From: Aldehydirespirator sp965203575
Lineage (GTDB): Bacteria; Actinomycetota; Acidimicrobiia; Acidimicrobiales; Aldehydirespiratoraceae
Direction of reading: 5' to 3'
Length of the DNA stretch: 64,000 nt
Assembly: GCA_965203575.1 (NCBI GenBank)
Contig: OZ241894.1
Location: forward strand, 310,001-374,000
Shown here: positions 46,985-55,217 of the stretch, one piece after another
Position numbering within the stretch: position 1 is the stretch's first letter
Layout of the letters: the number at the start of each line of letters is the position of its first letter
Position numbers and translations under genes: made by a program
Notes under the pieces: generated by a model
Seen by the model: the letters and a program-made list of their open reading frames with translations, nothing else
Told to the model about the DNA's origin: nothing
The model's database searches: none

Positions 46985-49611
46985 GGCTCCACCGGGTGCG
47001 GCTGCGCGACTACCGCGGCGTCAACGACTGCGAGGTCGCATTCTCTGTCGAAGGCGTAACGGTGGTGGAGGGTCCCAACGAGATCGGCAAGACCTCCATC
47101 CCTGAGGCCCTCGATCTGATCCTCGAAGTCATGGACTCGTCCTCAGCCCGTCGAGTCAAGTCGGTTGGGCCGGTCGGCCGGGACGCAGGCCCCGATGTCG
47201 AGGTCGAGATGTCCTCGGGCGACTACCGGTTCGTGTACCGCAAGCGATGGCTGCGCGACCGCTCGACGACCCTGGAGATCACCTCACCCCGGCACGAGCA
47301 GCTCAAGGGACGCGAGGCCCACCAACGGGTGACGGAGATCCTCGACGACACTCTGGATAAGGACCTGTGGGATGCCCTGCGAATCGACCAGGGCACGAAG
47401 CTGGCCCTGCCGGGCTTCGGCGCCACATCGTTGGGAGGAGCCCTCGACCAAGCCGCCGGGAGCGAACTCGCGTCCGGCCGCGAGGACAATCTGTGGGACC
47501 GAATATGCGACGAGCGCCTTCGCTACTGGACCGCCCAAGGCCGGCCCAAAGGTGATCGCAAGTCGTCGGAAGTCGGCGTCGACGAGGCCAAGAAGCAGGT
47601 TGAGGGGATCCAAGCGAGACTCCGGGAGATCGAGGACGACGCGGCCGAGGTGAGGCGGCTGTCAGAGGACGAGGGCCGGCTCGCGAGGACTCTGGAAGAC
47701 TGCAAGCGGCAGGAAGACGAGCTGGGCGACCAGTGGGCCGCAGCTGAGAAGCTCAGCCGAGAGGCAGACCGCCTGAGGGCCGACCACGAGACCAAGGCCG
47801 CGCAGCGCGACCGCATCGCCGGCGATCAGCAGCGTCGCCAAGAGCTGGCGGGCTCTCTCGACGAGCGGGCCACAGAACTGAGCGGACTCGAAGCCGAGGC
47901 GGAACGGGTGGCGCCGTCCCTCACGGCAGCAGGACAGCTTGCCGAGGACGCCGAGGCCGCCCTCACGAAGTCTCGGGAAGAACTGCGCGCCGCAGAGTCC
48001 GAACAGCGCCGGGCCAACGAAGACCGCGACCACAACCGTCGACAGATCGACGTCGCCCAGCTGAGGGAACGCCACGATCGGGTGACAGAGGCGGAGACAG
48101 CACTGCGCGAGGCAGAGACTCAGCTCGAAGCTGCCAGGGTCGACGGCGATCTGCTGGCCGAGATCGAGCAGGCGCACCTTGACAAGGTGGCCGCCGACGC
48201 CGCTGTCGCGTCAGTGGAGACGACCGCCTTGCGCGACGTCTCGTTGCGGATCGACGGGGAGGACACCACCCTCGCCGCCGGCGAGGCCAAGCGCACAGTG
48301 GTGGAAGACGAGATCGAGCTGGTCATCGCGGACTCGGCGAGGGTCCGGGTCACAGCTGGGACAGGCAACAAGAGTCTCGCCACCGAGCGCAGCAACGCCC
48401 ATGACACGTTGGCCCGCCTTTGCGAGACAGGCGGGGTAGCCGATCTGGCTGGAGCGCAACGAGCGGCCGACCGGCGCCAGGAGGCCGAACGGAACCGCGA
48501 GGACGCCCGCGAGACAATCAAGCGCGACCTGCGCGATCTGACGGTCGAGGACCTGAGTCGCAAGATCAGGGGCCTTTCCAGGAGGATCGACGAGTACGCC
48601 GCCGAACGGCCCCCTGAACCGCCGATGCCGGCTGACCTTGAGGAGTCCAGAAGGATCGCTGACAAGGCTGAAGGCCTTGTCGCCAAGAGGAGAGAAGAGT
48701 TCGAGACCTGCGAGAGCACCGCCCGAGGCGCGACCGAACAGCGGGAGAAGGCTCGCATGCAGGACGCCACGCTCAGCGCCAAGATCGAGAGCGCCCGCGA
48801 CGCTCACCGCATGGCCAAGAGAAAGCTCGATGCGGCGCGACAGGAGCTGTCGGACGCCGACATCGCCGGCCGGCTCGCCGCAGCACAGCAGAAGGCCGAC
48901 GCCTCCAAGGAGACCTTGGAGAAGACCGAGGCAGATCTGGAGGCGGCCGATCCCGGCTCGCTCGAAGTTGAACTCCAGAACGCCAGCGCCGCCGCCCGGC
49001 GCGCTGCCGTCGACCTGCAGTCCAACAAGACACGCCAGAACGAGTTGCGCATGGCTATTGAGTTCCGTGGCGACCAAGGCCTCCACACCCGCCTTGACGA
49101 AGCAGCCAGCCGGCACGAGCGCCTCGCGCACGAGCATGAGCGCACCGAGGCGCGGGCCGAGGCAGCCCGCCTGCTCCACGCCACGTTCGATGAGCGGCGC
49201 CGGGAGGCCCGCCAGCGTTACGTCGAGCCCTTCAAGCAGCGCATCGAGCGCCTCGGGCGCATCGTGTTCAACAAGACGTTCGAGGTCGACCTCGACGACG
49301 ATCTGCGGATCGTGCGCCGCACGCTCGACGGCGACACCCTGCACGTCGATCAACTGAGCACCGGCGCTCTGGAGCAACTTGGCGTGCTCAGCCGGCTGGC
49401 TTGCGCGGCCATCGTCAGCCCCGACGGCGGCGGCGCGCCCGTCGTCATCGACGACGCCCTGGGGTGGAGCGATCCGGACCGACTGAAGAGCATGGGCGCG
49501 GCCATCGCCGCCGCCGGTGGGCAGTGTCAGGTGATCATCCTGACATGCACACCCGGCCGCTACGCCCACGTCGGCAACGCTACGACGATCCGGCTGCCCA
49601 GTGGCTCATAA
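46981..49611 (+). CDS. SbcC/Rad50-like SMC-type ATPase without zinc hook
   Basis: An 876-residue ATPase partner of the metallophosphatase. Walker A is GPNEIGKTS at about residues 32-40, coiled coils run from ~190 to ~380 and from ~490 to ~720, the ABC signature is STGALEQLG near 790, Walker B is VVIDDALGW near 820, and a final His/Cys strand is IILTCTPGRY. The middle has no CxxC zinc hook; instead there is a short strand-rich segment (DVSLRIDGEDTTLAAGEAKR and after, about residues 418-465). This resembles YhaN-type or other Rad50 relatives. It probably opens or senses DNA ends for its partner; repair or phage defence are both possible. AAGGAG precedes the ATG. Confidence 0.85.
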   Translation: MRLHRVRLRDYRGVNDCEVAFSVEGVTVVEGPNEIGKTSIPEALDLILEVMDSSSARRVKSVGPVGRDAGPDVEVEMSSGDYRFVYRKRWLRDRSTTLEITSPRHEQLKGREAHQRVTEILDDTLDKDLWDALRIDQGTKLALPGFGATSLGGALDQAAGSELASGREDNLWDRICDERLRYWTAQGRPKGDRKSSEVGVDEAKKQVEGIQARLREIEDDAAEVRRLSEDEGRLARTLEDCKRQEDELGDQWAAAEKLSREADRLRADHETKAAQRDRIAGDQQRRQELAGSLDERATELSGLEAEAERVAPSLTAAGQLAEDAEAALTKSREELRAAESEQRRANEDRDHNRRQIDVAQLRERHDRVTEAETALREAETQLEAARVDGDLLAEIEQAHLDKVAADAAVASVETTALRDVSLRIDGEDTTLAAGEAKRTVVEDEIELVIADSARVRVTAGTGNKSLATERSNAHDTLARLCETGGVADLAGAQRAADRRQEAERNREDARETIKRDLRDLTVEDLSRKIRGLSRRIDEYAAERPPEPPMPADLEESRRIADKAEGLVAKRREEFETCESTARGATEQREKARMQDATLSAKIESARDAHRMAKRKLDAARQELSDADIAGRLAAAQQKADASKETLEKTEADLEAADPGSLEVELQNASAAARRAAVDLQSNKTRQNELRMAIEFRGDQGLHTRLDEAASRHERLAHEHERTEARAEAARLLHATFDERRREARQRYVEPFKQRIERLGRIVFNKTFEVDLDDDLRIVRRTLDGDTLHVDQLSTGALEQLGVLSRLACAAIVSPDGGGAPVVIDDALGWSDPDRLKSMGAAIAAAGGQCQVIILTCTPGRYAHVGNATTIRLPSGS

Positions 49612-49623
49612 TCAGAAGCTTTG

Positions 49624-49651
49624 TTGCATTTGAATCAATTGAGAGTATTCT
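49624..49651 (+). promoter_or_regulatory. Promoter of the toxin-antitoxin pair, leaderless
   Basis: TTGCAT (49624-49629), 16 bases, TATTCT (49646-49651), then 7 bases to the ATG at 49659. The expected RNA start is the A of the ATG. No ribosome binding site lies upstream of that ATG. Confidence 0.6.
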
Positions 49652-49658
49652 GAGACTC

Positions 49659-49928
49659 ATGTCTGAGATGGGCGGCCCTCACGGCTCCAGAGGTGACCGG
49701 ATCGCTTCCGAACTGCGGCCCGATCCGGCCCCGGTCGATCCCGGTCTCGATGGCGTCGGCGACAGCGAGGAGGACTGGGCGTGGCTGGAGATCTCCGAGG
49801 AGGAGCGGGACGCGCTCCTTAAGGAGACAGACATCTACCTTGCCGAACTGGCCGAGAGGTTCGGCGAGCCCTCGGCCGAGCACATCGCTAACGCCCAAGC
49901 GCTCGTGGACCGTCTCAACGGCGCTTGA
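49659..49928 (+). CDS. Putative antitoxin of the PIN toxin
   Basis: An 89-residue acidic protein just before the PIN gene. It is not recognised as a known DNA-binding antitoxin family: the first half is Pro/Asp/Gly-rich and probably disordered, and the second half is helical (SEEERDALLKETDIYLAELA), as expected for the part that wraps a toxin. The start ATG is taken because it lies exactly at the expected transcription start. 13 bases separate it from the toxin. Confidence 0.6.
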   Translation: MSEMGGPHGSRGDRIASELRPDPAPVDPGLDGVGDSEEDWAWLEISEEERDALLKETDIYLAELAERFGEPSAEHIANAQALVDRLNGA

Positions 49929-49941
49929 GCGACGCAGGCTC

Positions 49942-50343
49942 ATGAAGCGGCTGTTCCTCGACTCCGGGGCGGTCGACCGGCTCGCGCGCGACAACTTTCT
50001 TGCCTCTGCGCACATCAAGCGTCTGAGGGACGAGGGTTACTGGCCTCCCCGGCTTCACACGGTTGTGCTCGCCGAATGCGTTTCCGGGCGCCAGCGCGAC
50101 GACGCCCCTGTCAACCGCTTCATCAAGACCTGCAACGTGGTTGAGGAACTCCCCAAGAGATTCGCGCGACGGGCGGGCGAACTCCGCACCAAGACCAAGA
50201 AGGGCTCCGTGGTCGACGCGCTCCTGGTTGCAATGGCCGAACACGGTGGAACCGTGCTCACCGACGACTCCGGAGACATCCGGGCGCTCGCGTCGAACGC
50301 CCATGGGGCGACGGTCGTGTCCTCCAAGCCTGCCAAGAGTTGA
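49942..50343 (+). CDS. PIN-domain ribonuclease toxin (VapC-like)
   Basis: A 133-residue PIN protein: LFLDSGAVDR (first Asp, residue 6 or so), VVLAECVSG (Glu), VVDALLVAMAEHG (second Asp) and VLTDDSGDIRAL (third Asp). These four acidic residues bind Mg and cut RNA, usually tRNA or rRNA, in VapC toxins. The start is ATG 49942. With the preceding gene it forms a two-gene toxin-antitoxin unit following the SbcC-like gene. Confidence 0.82.
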   Translation: MKRLFLDSGAVDRLARDNFLASAHIKRLRDEGYWPPRLHTVVLAECVSGRQRDDAPVNRFIKTCNVVEELPKRFARRAGELRTKTKKGSVVDALLVAMAEHGGTVLTDDSGDIRALASNAHGATVVSSKPAKS

Positions 50344-50379
50344 AGGGCCGCCCTGCGGGCTGCTGAGCGAGGCGGCCGG

Positions 50380-50631
50380 TCAGCAGTCGCGGCGCTTGCG
50401 TCCCCTGCTGCCCCACGACCCGATCACGACGCCGATGAGTGCCCCGACGCCCGCCCCGACGCCCGCCCCCGTGCCCGAGTCTCCGAAGATCGCTCCTATC
50501 CCGGCCCCGATGCCCGCCCCGGAGCCCGCGCCGATGCCGATCCAAGTCCCGAGCGATCGCTGGTTCCTCGCTCGCTCCGGACCGCTGGATCCTCCGGTTG
50601 CCGAGCCTCCACCATCAGGCGTCTCGTTCAT
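50380..50631 (-). CDS. Glycine-zipper membrane protein
   Basis: An 83-residue protein with a Gly/Ser-rich start and a membrane hairpin of GxxxG repeats (GIGAGSGAGIGAGIGAIFG, then GAGVGAGVGALIGVVIG), ending in RGRKRRDC. Glycine zippers pack helices in membranes. Function unknown. AGAGG lies six bases before the ATG; the gene starts nine bases after hisG and is likely in its transcript. Confidence 0.65.
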   Translation of the reverse strand: MNETPDGGGSATGGSSGPERARNQRSLGTWIGIGAGSGAGIGAGIGAIFGDSGTGAGVGAGVGALIGVVIGSWGSRGRKRRDC

Positions 50632-50640
50632 GGCGAACCT

Positions 50641-51516
50641 CTAGGGAACGATCTTGGAGATGGGCATCTCCACTATGTCGGTGGCGCCCAGGTCGCGCAG
50701 GGCTGGGATGAGAATGTTGATCTCGCTGCGGGGCACCACCGTCTCCACTGCGTAGCCCGCGCCCTGGAACAGTTCGTTGACGGTGGGGGCCTTCATGGCC
50801 GGCAGGATCTCGATCACGTCGTCGAGCGCATCCGCGCCGACGTTGAGCTTCACCAGGACTTTGCCCCGGGCCTCGAGCACGCCCTGGAGCAGGGTGTAGA
50901 TCTGGCCCATGGCGTGGCGCTTCTTGGCGTCGGCTGCGGCCGCGGGGTTGGCGATCAGCTCGGTGTAGGAGGTCAGCAGGGTGTCGATGATCCGCAGGCC
51001 GGCGGCCCGCAGAGCCCGGCCGGTCTCGGTGATCTCCACCACCGCATCGACAATGTCGGGGATCTTGGCCTCAGTGGCCCCGTAGCTCAGCGCGATCTGG
51101 GCCTCTATACCGGCGTCGGTGAAGAATCGCCTGGTCAGCTCGGGGTACTCGGTCGACACCCGAACTCCCTGAGGCAGGTCGGCGACGCTCTGGTAGGGCG
51201 CGTCGCCGCCCACGGCCAGCACCACCCTGATCGGCAGCGACGTCGCCTTGGAGTACTGCAACTCCCCCAGCGAGACCACGTCGCTGCCGGTCTCCTCCAC
51301 CCAGTCCCGGCCGGTGATACCGATGTCGAAGAGACCGTCGGCGATGTAGATCGGAATCTCCTGGGGCCGCAGGATCCTCACGTCGCTGACGCGCGGGTCG
51401 GCCACTGAGGCTTTGTAGGCCACGTCGGAGGACCGCCGGACCGGCAGGTCGGCGGCTTCGAACAGCTCGAGCGTGGACTTCTCGAGCGATCCCTTGGGGA
51501 GAACGAGCTTCAGCAT
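50641..51516 (-). CDS. hisG: ATP phosphoribosyltransferase
   Basis: First, feedback-controlled step of histidine synthesis. The 291 residues are the long form: LVLPKGSLEKSTLELFEAAD at the start, YIADGLFDIGITGRDW near 77, the PRPP-site-like EYPELTRRFFTDAG, IVDAVVEITETGRALR near 158, and a C-terminal regulatory domain (KAPTVNELF...VPRSEINILIPAL). No other his gene is near. Confidence 0.94.
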   Translation of the reverse strand: MLKLVLPKGSLEKSTLELFEAADLPVRRSSDVAYKASVADPRVSDVRILRPQEIPIYIADGLFDIGITGRDWVEETGSDVVSLGELQYSKATSLPIRVVLAVGGDAPYQSVADLPQGVRVSTEYPELTRRFFTDAGIEAQIALSYGATEAKIPDIVDAVVEITETGRALRAAGLRIIDTLLTSYTELIANPAAAADAKKRHAMGQIYTLLQGVLEARGKVLVKLNVGADALDDVIEILPAMKAPTVNELFQGAGYAVETVVPRSEINILIPALRDLGATDIVEMPISKIVP

Positions 51517-51586
51517 CTGGTGGTCCTAGCGCCTTCTACGACCGCGCGAGGCTACCGGCGCTGAAACGCTGCGCTGCCCTGCCGGC

Positions 51587-52114
51587 TCACCCGCCGTGGG
51601 GGTGCGGGTCGTAGTTGTCGACGAGGAGCCGGACCGCGTGGCCGATGACATCGATCACGGCGTCGACCGTCTCCACGCAGCCCTTCGAAGAACCCGGAGT
51701 GTTGAGTACCAGCGCAGTGCCGATCGTCCCGGCCGTCCCCCTTGACAGCCGGCCTAGCGGGTTGACCAGGCGCATGGCCTCGGCCAGACCGGGCGCCTCG
51801 CGGTCGAGCACGGCCTTGGTCCCCTCCGGCGTGGCGTCGCGGGGCCCGAAACCGGTGCCCCCGGTGGTGACGATCAGCCCGTGGAACCCGTCGGCCAGCC
51901 GGCGTAGCTCCCCGCTGACGGACTCGACTCCATCGGCGACCGCAGACCGCTCGACCACCGCCCATCCGGCAGAGGAGAGATAGCCCTCCAGCGCCTCGCC
52001 GCTGCGATCCTGCCGGGTGCCCTCGATCACGCCGTCGGACACGGTCAGCACCTTGGCCGCTAGCCCGGAATCACTGCCTTTGTCTGCAATGCCCATGTGA
52101 TGGATGGCACTCAA
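51587..52114 (-). CDS. MogA/MoaB-type molybdopterin biosynthesis protein
   Basis: Adenylates molybdopterin, or otherwise helps in Mo-cofactor synthesis. The 175 residues show KVLTVSDGVIEGTRQDRSG near 21-39, LIVTTGGTGFGPRDATPEG near 80-98 and the catalytic NTPGSSKGC segment (VLNTPGSSKG). It starts with TTG at 52114 overlapping the previous stop (TTGA), or with ATG at 52096; neither has a good ribosome binding site. No other Mo-cofactor gene is in the window. Confidence 0.88.
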   Translation of the reverse strand: MSAIHHMGIADKGSDSGLAAKVLTVSDGVIEGTRQDRSGEALEGYLSSAGWAVVERSAVADGVESVSGELRRLADGFHGLIVTTGGTGFGPRDATPEGTKAVLDREAPGLAEAMRLVNPLGRLSRGTAGTIGTALVLNTPGSSKGCVETVDAVIDVIGHAVRLLVDNYDPHPHGG

Positions 52115-52383
52115 CTGCGGACGCTGTAGCCCCTCGTAGCAGAGGTCATGGGATCGCCCTCGCAGTACCCGCAGGGTATGTACCCCCGCTTCTTGCCGTC
52201 CTCGATCGACTTGAACACGACCAGAGACCTGAGAGGCACCGACTGAACCGACTCACAATCGGGCGAGTGGATCTTTCTCTGGTTGCGGCTGCCGACAAGG
52301 TAACCATCGAGCGCGTCGTACACCGTTACGGCCACGGGGCGATCCACCTCCGAACTGTCAGGTTGCTGTCTGGGTGAGGGCAC
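52111..52383 (-). CDS. Small protein with Ada-like Cys/His zinc motif
   Basis: A 90-residue protein. The middle reads SRNQRKIHSPDCESVQSV then YIPCGYCEGD, which follows the Ada-type metal-binding pattern of a His/Cys pair and a final CxxC (HxxxC ... CxxC), also found attached to nucleases. No enzyme domain is attached. The GTG start is uncertain. It overlaps the MogA-like gene by four bases, so they are cotranslated. Confidence 0.6.
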   Translation of the reverse strand: MPSPRQQPDSSEVDRPVAVTVYDALDGYLVGSRNQRKIHSPDCESVQSVPLRSLVVFKSIEDGKKRGYIPCGYCEGDPMTSATRGYSVRS

Positions 52384-52410
52384 TCACTCTAGTCAGCGGC
52401 GCGTGCGTCG

Positions 52411-53613
52411 TCAGCGGCGGCGCCAGCGGAATAGGGCCATGCCGTCGTGGTCAGCGTCGGGGAGGAGCACAGCGCCGTCGCCGTGGGGCGACCACGGTTC
52501 GGCCGGGGCGGGCAGCGGCTCCAAGCGATCGTCGGCTGACGTCACTGCCGCGACTTTCTGCGTCTCGGCCGCGGTGAGGGTGCAGACGCTGTAGACCAGC
52601 TTCCCGCCTGGCCGCAGCAGCCCGGCGGCCGCGTGCAGCAACTCGGTCTGCAGTCGGGCCAACCTCGACACAGCCGACGGCTCGATGCGCCAACGGGCGT
52701 CGGGGCGGCGACGGAGCGTTCCCAGGCCGCTGCAGGGCGCGTCCACCAGCACCACGTCGAAGTGGTCCTGTCGTAGTGGAGAGTGCCGACCATCGGCCGC
52801 CACCGTGTGCATCGACCCGGCATCCAGAGACCGCCGGTTGGCCTCCAACAGCCCGACCCGGCCGCGGTGAGAGTCGCAGGCGATGACACGGCCGCCGCGA
52901 GCGGCCAGTGCGATGGCCTTACCGCCGGGTGCGGCGCACAGGTCGACCACCAGCGCGCCCGCTGACACGTCGATCGCCTCCACCACGAGCTGTGAGCTCA
53001 GATCCTGCACGTAGCCGTCTTGACGCCGGTGCAGTTGGGCCGGGCGGTTCATCGACTCCAGCGCGGCCAGTGCCGTCGAGCGACCGAGATCGTCGGCCAG
53101 GGTGTCGACTATCCAGTCCGGGTAGCTGAGCCGGGTCGGGTCGTCGGGCCAGTCTGGTGCGCCCGCGTCGGCGACGCGACGCAGAACCGCGTTGACCAGG
53201 GCCCGATGCTTGCGGGGTGCGACCGACACGGTGGCTGACACAGCCGCGTAGGCCGGCGTGCCCAACTCGACGATCTGATAGGCGCCCATGCGCAGCGCGG
53301 CCCTCGCCGGGGCCGGTGGCGCGGCCACCAGGAAGGCGTCAACAACCCAGTCGAGGGCCCGGCGCCGGCGGGTGACGCCGTAGACGAGCTCGGTGACGAA
53401 GGCCCGGTCGCGCTCATCGAGGTCGGCCCTATTGAGCGCGGCGGGCAGGGCCACGTTGGCGTAGGCGCCCCCCGCGTCCACCCGAACCAGCACATCGAGC
53501 GCCAGCCGGCGGGCGTCGGTGACCACTTGCCGGCCGCTGGAAGGCTCCTCGGGGCGATCTGGGCGGATCACCGGAGGCCGAGCGGATTGCCAACCGCCAC
53601 GGGCGAATCGCAC
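52411..53613 (-). CDS. rsmB: 16S rRNA m5C967 methyltransferase
   Basis: NusB-like N domain (RLALDVLVRVDAGGAYANVA, FVTELVYGVTRRRRALDWVV) followed by a SAM methyltransferase: YVQDLSSQLVV, LCAAPGGKAIALA (motif I), LVDAPCSGLGTLRRRPDARW (first catalytic Cys) and YSVCTLTAAE (second Cys). 400 residues from GTG 53613; a GTG at 53526 would fit the usual N-terminus better (VTDARRLALD), since the first ~30 residues look unstructured. In the same block as fmt and def, as in other actinobacteria. Confidence 0.93.
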   Translation of the reverse strand: MRFARGGWQSARPPVIRPDRPEEPSSGRQVVTDARRLALDVLVRVDAGGAYANVALPAALNRADLDERDRAFVTELVYGVTRRRRALDWVVDAFLVAAPPAPARAALRMGAYQIVELGTPAYAAVSATVSVAPRKHRALVNAVLRRVADAGAPDWPDDPTRLSYPDWIVDTLADDLGRSTALAALESMNRPAQLHRRQDGYVQDLSSQLVVEAIDVSAGALVVDLCAAPGGKAIALAARGGRVIACDSHRGRVGLLEANRRSLDAGSMHTVAADGRHSPLRQDHFDVVLVDAPCSGLGTLRRRPDARWRIEPSAVSRLARLQTELLHAAAGLLRPGGKLVYSVCTLTAAETQKVAAVTSADDRLEPLPAPAEPWSPHGDGAVLLPDADHDGMALFRWRRR

Positions 53614-53621
53614 CGGGCATT

Positions 53622-53678
53622 AAGCGAGGCCGTGGCCCGAGCGGCCCGTGAGCGCAGCGAACAAGAGCGGGCGTCACA
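53622..53678. repeat. Dispersed intergenic repeat, copy 2
   Basis: Matches 6531-6587 over ~56 bases with about eight differences and one gap; see there. It fills much of the rsmB-fmt gap. Confidence 0.6.
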
Positions 53679-53720
53679 GCCCCTCGCCGCGACATGCTCA
53701 CCATCCATCCGCGCTCGCTC

Positions 53721-54635
53721 TCACCCGAATCGCTCGCCGCCGGTGATGCGAGCGCCGTTGACCCAGTCGCGGGCCGGGGCTGCGGCCCGCCCCTCCGACT
53801 GCAAGGTCAGGAGCTCTACCGCGCCACTATCGGTGGCGACATTGACCGCCGGTCCGTCACCGGATCGCGGCACCAGCGAGATCGAGCCGGCGGCGCCGGG
53901 CCGGCCGGTGCCGGCTGCGAGACGGGCCTCCAGCACCTTGAGACGCCGGTTCCGGTAGGTGGTCCAAGCACCGCCGACCCGCACCAGCCGCAGGACATGC
54001 TCGGCGGGAGCGGACCAGTCGACCCGCAACTCCGAGGTACTCATCTTGTCGGCCCAGGTCACCTCACCCGACTGGGGCACCGGATCACCGAACCCCTCGC
54101 TCAGTGCATCCAGCAGCAACCCGGTGCCCAGCTCGCAGAGCCGGGCCCGCAGCTCCCCGGCCGACTCTTGCGGTTCGATGGGCGTGGACGCCCGCCGGTA
54201 CACGGCCCCGGTGTCGATCTCGGAGGCCACATCCATCAGGCAGACCCCGGTCTCGGTGTCGCCGGCCAGGATGGCACGCTCCACCGGTGCCGCCCCCCGC
54301 CAGCGGGGCAGCAGCGAGAAGTGCAGGTTGACGGTGCGGCGGCGTTCGAGGACCTCGTCAGGAATGTGCTCGCCGTAAGCGACGACGACGCCCAGATCAG
54401 CCTCAACGTGCAAGGCATCGGAGAGGTCGCAGGTGACGGCCAGCCCCATCTCGGCGGCTGCGGCCGCCACCGGCGAGGGGGTGGGCGCCTGGCGCCGGCC
54501 CCGCCGCTTGGGGGGACGGGTGAGCACCAGCGCGACGTCGTGGCCGGCGCGGTGAAGGGCCTGCAGGGGCGGCACCGCCACTTCCGGCGTGCCGAAGTAG
54601 ACGACGCGCCGCCGCTCCGGCGGCGTCGCGCTCAC
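53721..54635 (-). CDS. fmt: Methionyl-tRNA formyltransferase
   Basis: Formylates initiator Met-tRNA. 304 residues: VVYFGTPEVAVPPL near 10-23, the catalytic LHFSLLPRWRGAAPVERAI block (Asn-Leu-His) near 105-125, and VCLMDVASEIDTGAVY with the Asp near 140. The C-terminal tRNA-binding domain is present (VWSAPAEHVLRLVR-like, ARDWVNGARI). The GTG at 54635 overlaps the def stop (GTGA). The open frame beyond is a def shadow. Confidence 0.95.
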   Translation of the reverse strand: MSATPPERRRVVYFGTPEVAVPPLQALHRAGHDVALVLTRPPKRRGRRQAPTPSPVAAAAAEMGLAVTCDLSDALHVEADLGVVVAYGEHIPDEVLERRRTVNLHFSLLPRWRGAAPVERAILAGDTETGVCLMDVASEIDTGAVYRRASTPIEPQESAGELRARLCELGTGLLLDALSEGFGDPVPQSGEVTWADKMSTSELRVDWSAPAEHVLRLVRVGGAWTTYRNRRLKVLEARLAAGTGRPGAAGSISLVPRSGDGPAVNVATDSGAVELLTLQSEGRAAAPARDWVNGARITGGERFG

Positions 54636-55195
54636 AGCAGGCGTAGACCGGTCGAAGTCGCGTCCCCTCCTACGTCCGACGGCCGCATCGCCGTCGTCGA
54701 GCCGGACCCGATCCCCAGCTCGCGCAGCGTGCGCAGAGCAGTCTTGCGGGTGGCCGCGTCGAGCCGCTCGATGAGCAGCGTCCCGTCGAGGTGGTCCAGC
54801 TCGTGCTGGAACAGGCGAGCCTCGATCTCGTCGGCCTCGACGGAGACCTCGTTGCCGTCCAGGTCGCGGCCGATGACATGGACCTGCTTGGGCCTGACGA
54901 TCTCCCACGACAGCCCCGGAACGGAAAGGCACCCCTCGTCGTAGACCCACTCACCGTCGGACTCGACGATTCGCGGGTTGACGATGGTGCGCGGTCCGTC
55001 GCCCAGATCCCAGACGAACAGGCGCTTCTGCACTCCGATCTGGGGAGCGGCCAGCCCGACCCCCTCAGCGGCGTACATCGTCTCCACCATCCCCTCGACG
55101 ATGCGCACCAGCGTGGCATCGACGTCGGCCACGTCGGCGGCCCGGCGGCGCAGGACCGGATCACCGATGATGCGTATGTCGTAGGGGGCCACCAC
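54632..55195 (-). CDS. def: Peptide deformylase
   Basis: Removes the formyl group from new proteins. 187 residues with all three motifs: GVGLAAPQIG near 46-55, EGCLSVPG near 88-95 and QHELDHLDG near 128-136, which hold the metal with Cys and two His. The C-terminal 30 residues are extra, with little structure. The divergent methyltransferase starts 22 bases away. Confidence 0.96.
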   Translation of the reverse strand: MVAPYDIRIIGDPVLRRRAADVADVDATLVRIVEGMVETMYAAEGVGLAAPQIGVQKRLFVWDLGDGPRTIVNPRIVESDGEWVYDEGCLSVPGLSWEIVRPKQVHVIGRDLDGNEVSVEADEIEARLFQHELDHLDGTLLIERLDAATRKTALRTLRELGIGSGSTTAMRPSDVGGDATSTGLRLL

Positions 55196-55217
55196 CGTTT
55201 GAGGCTACCGTCGCGCC

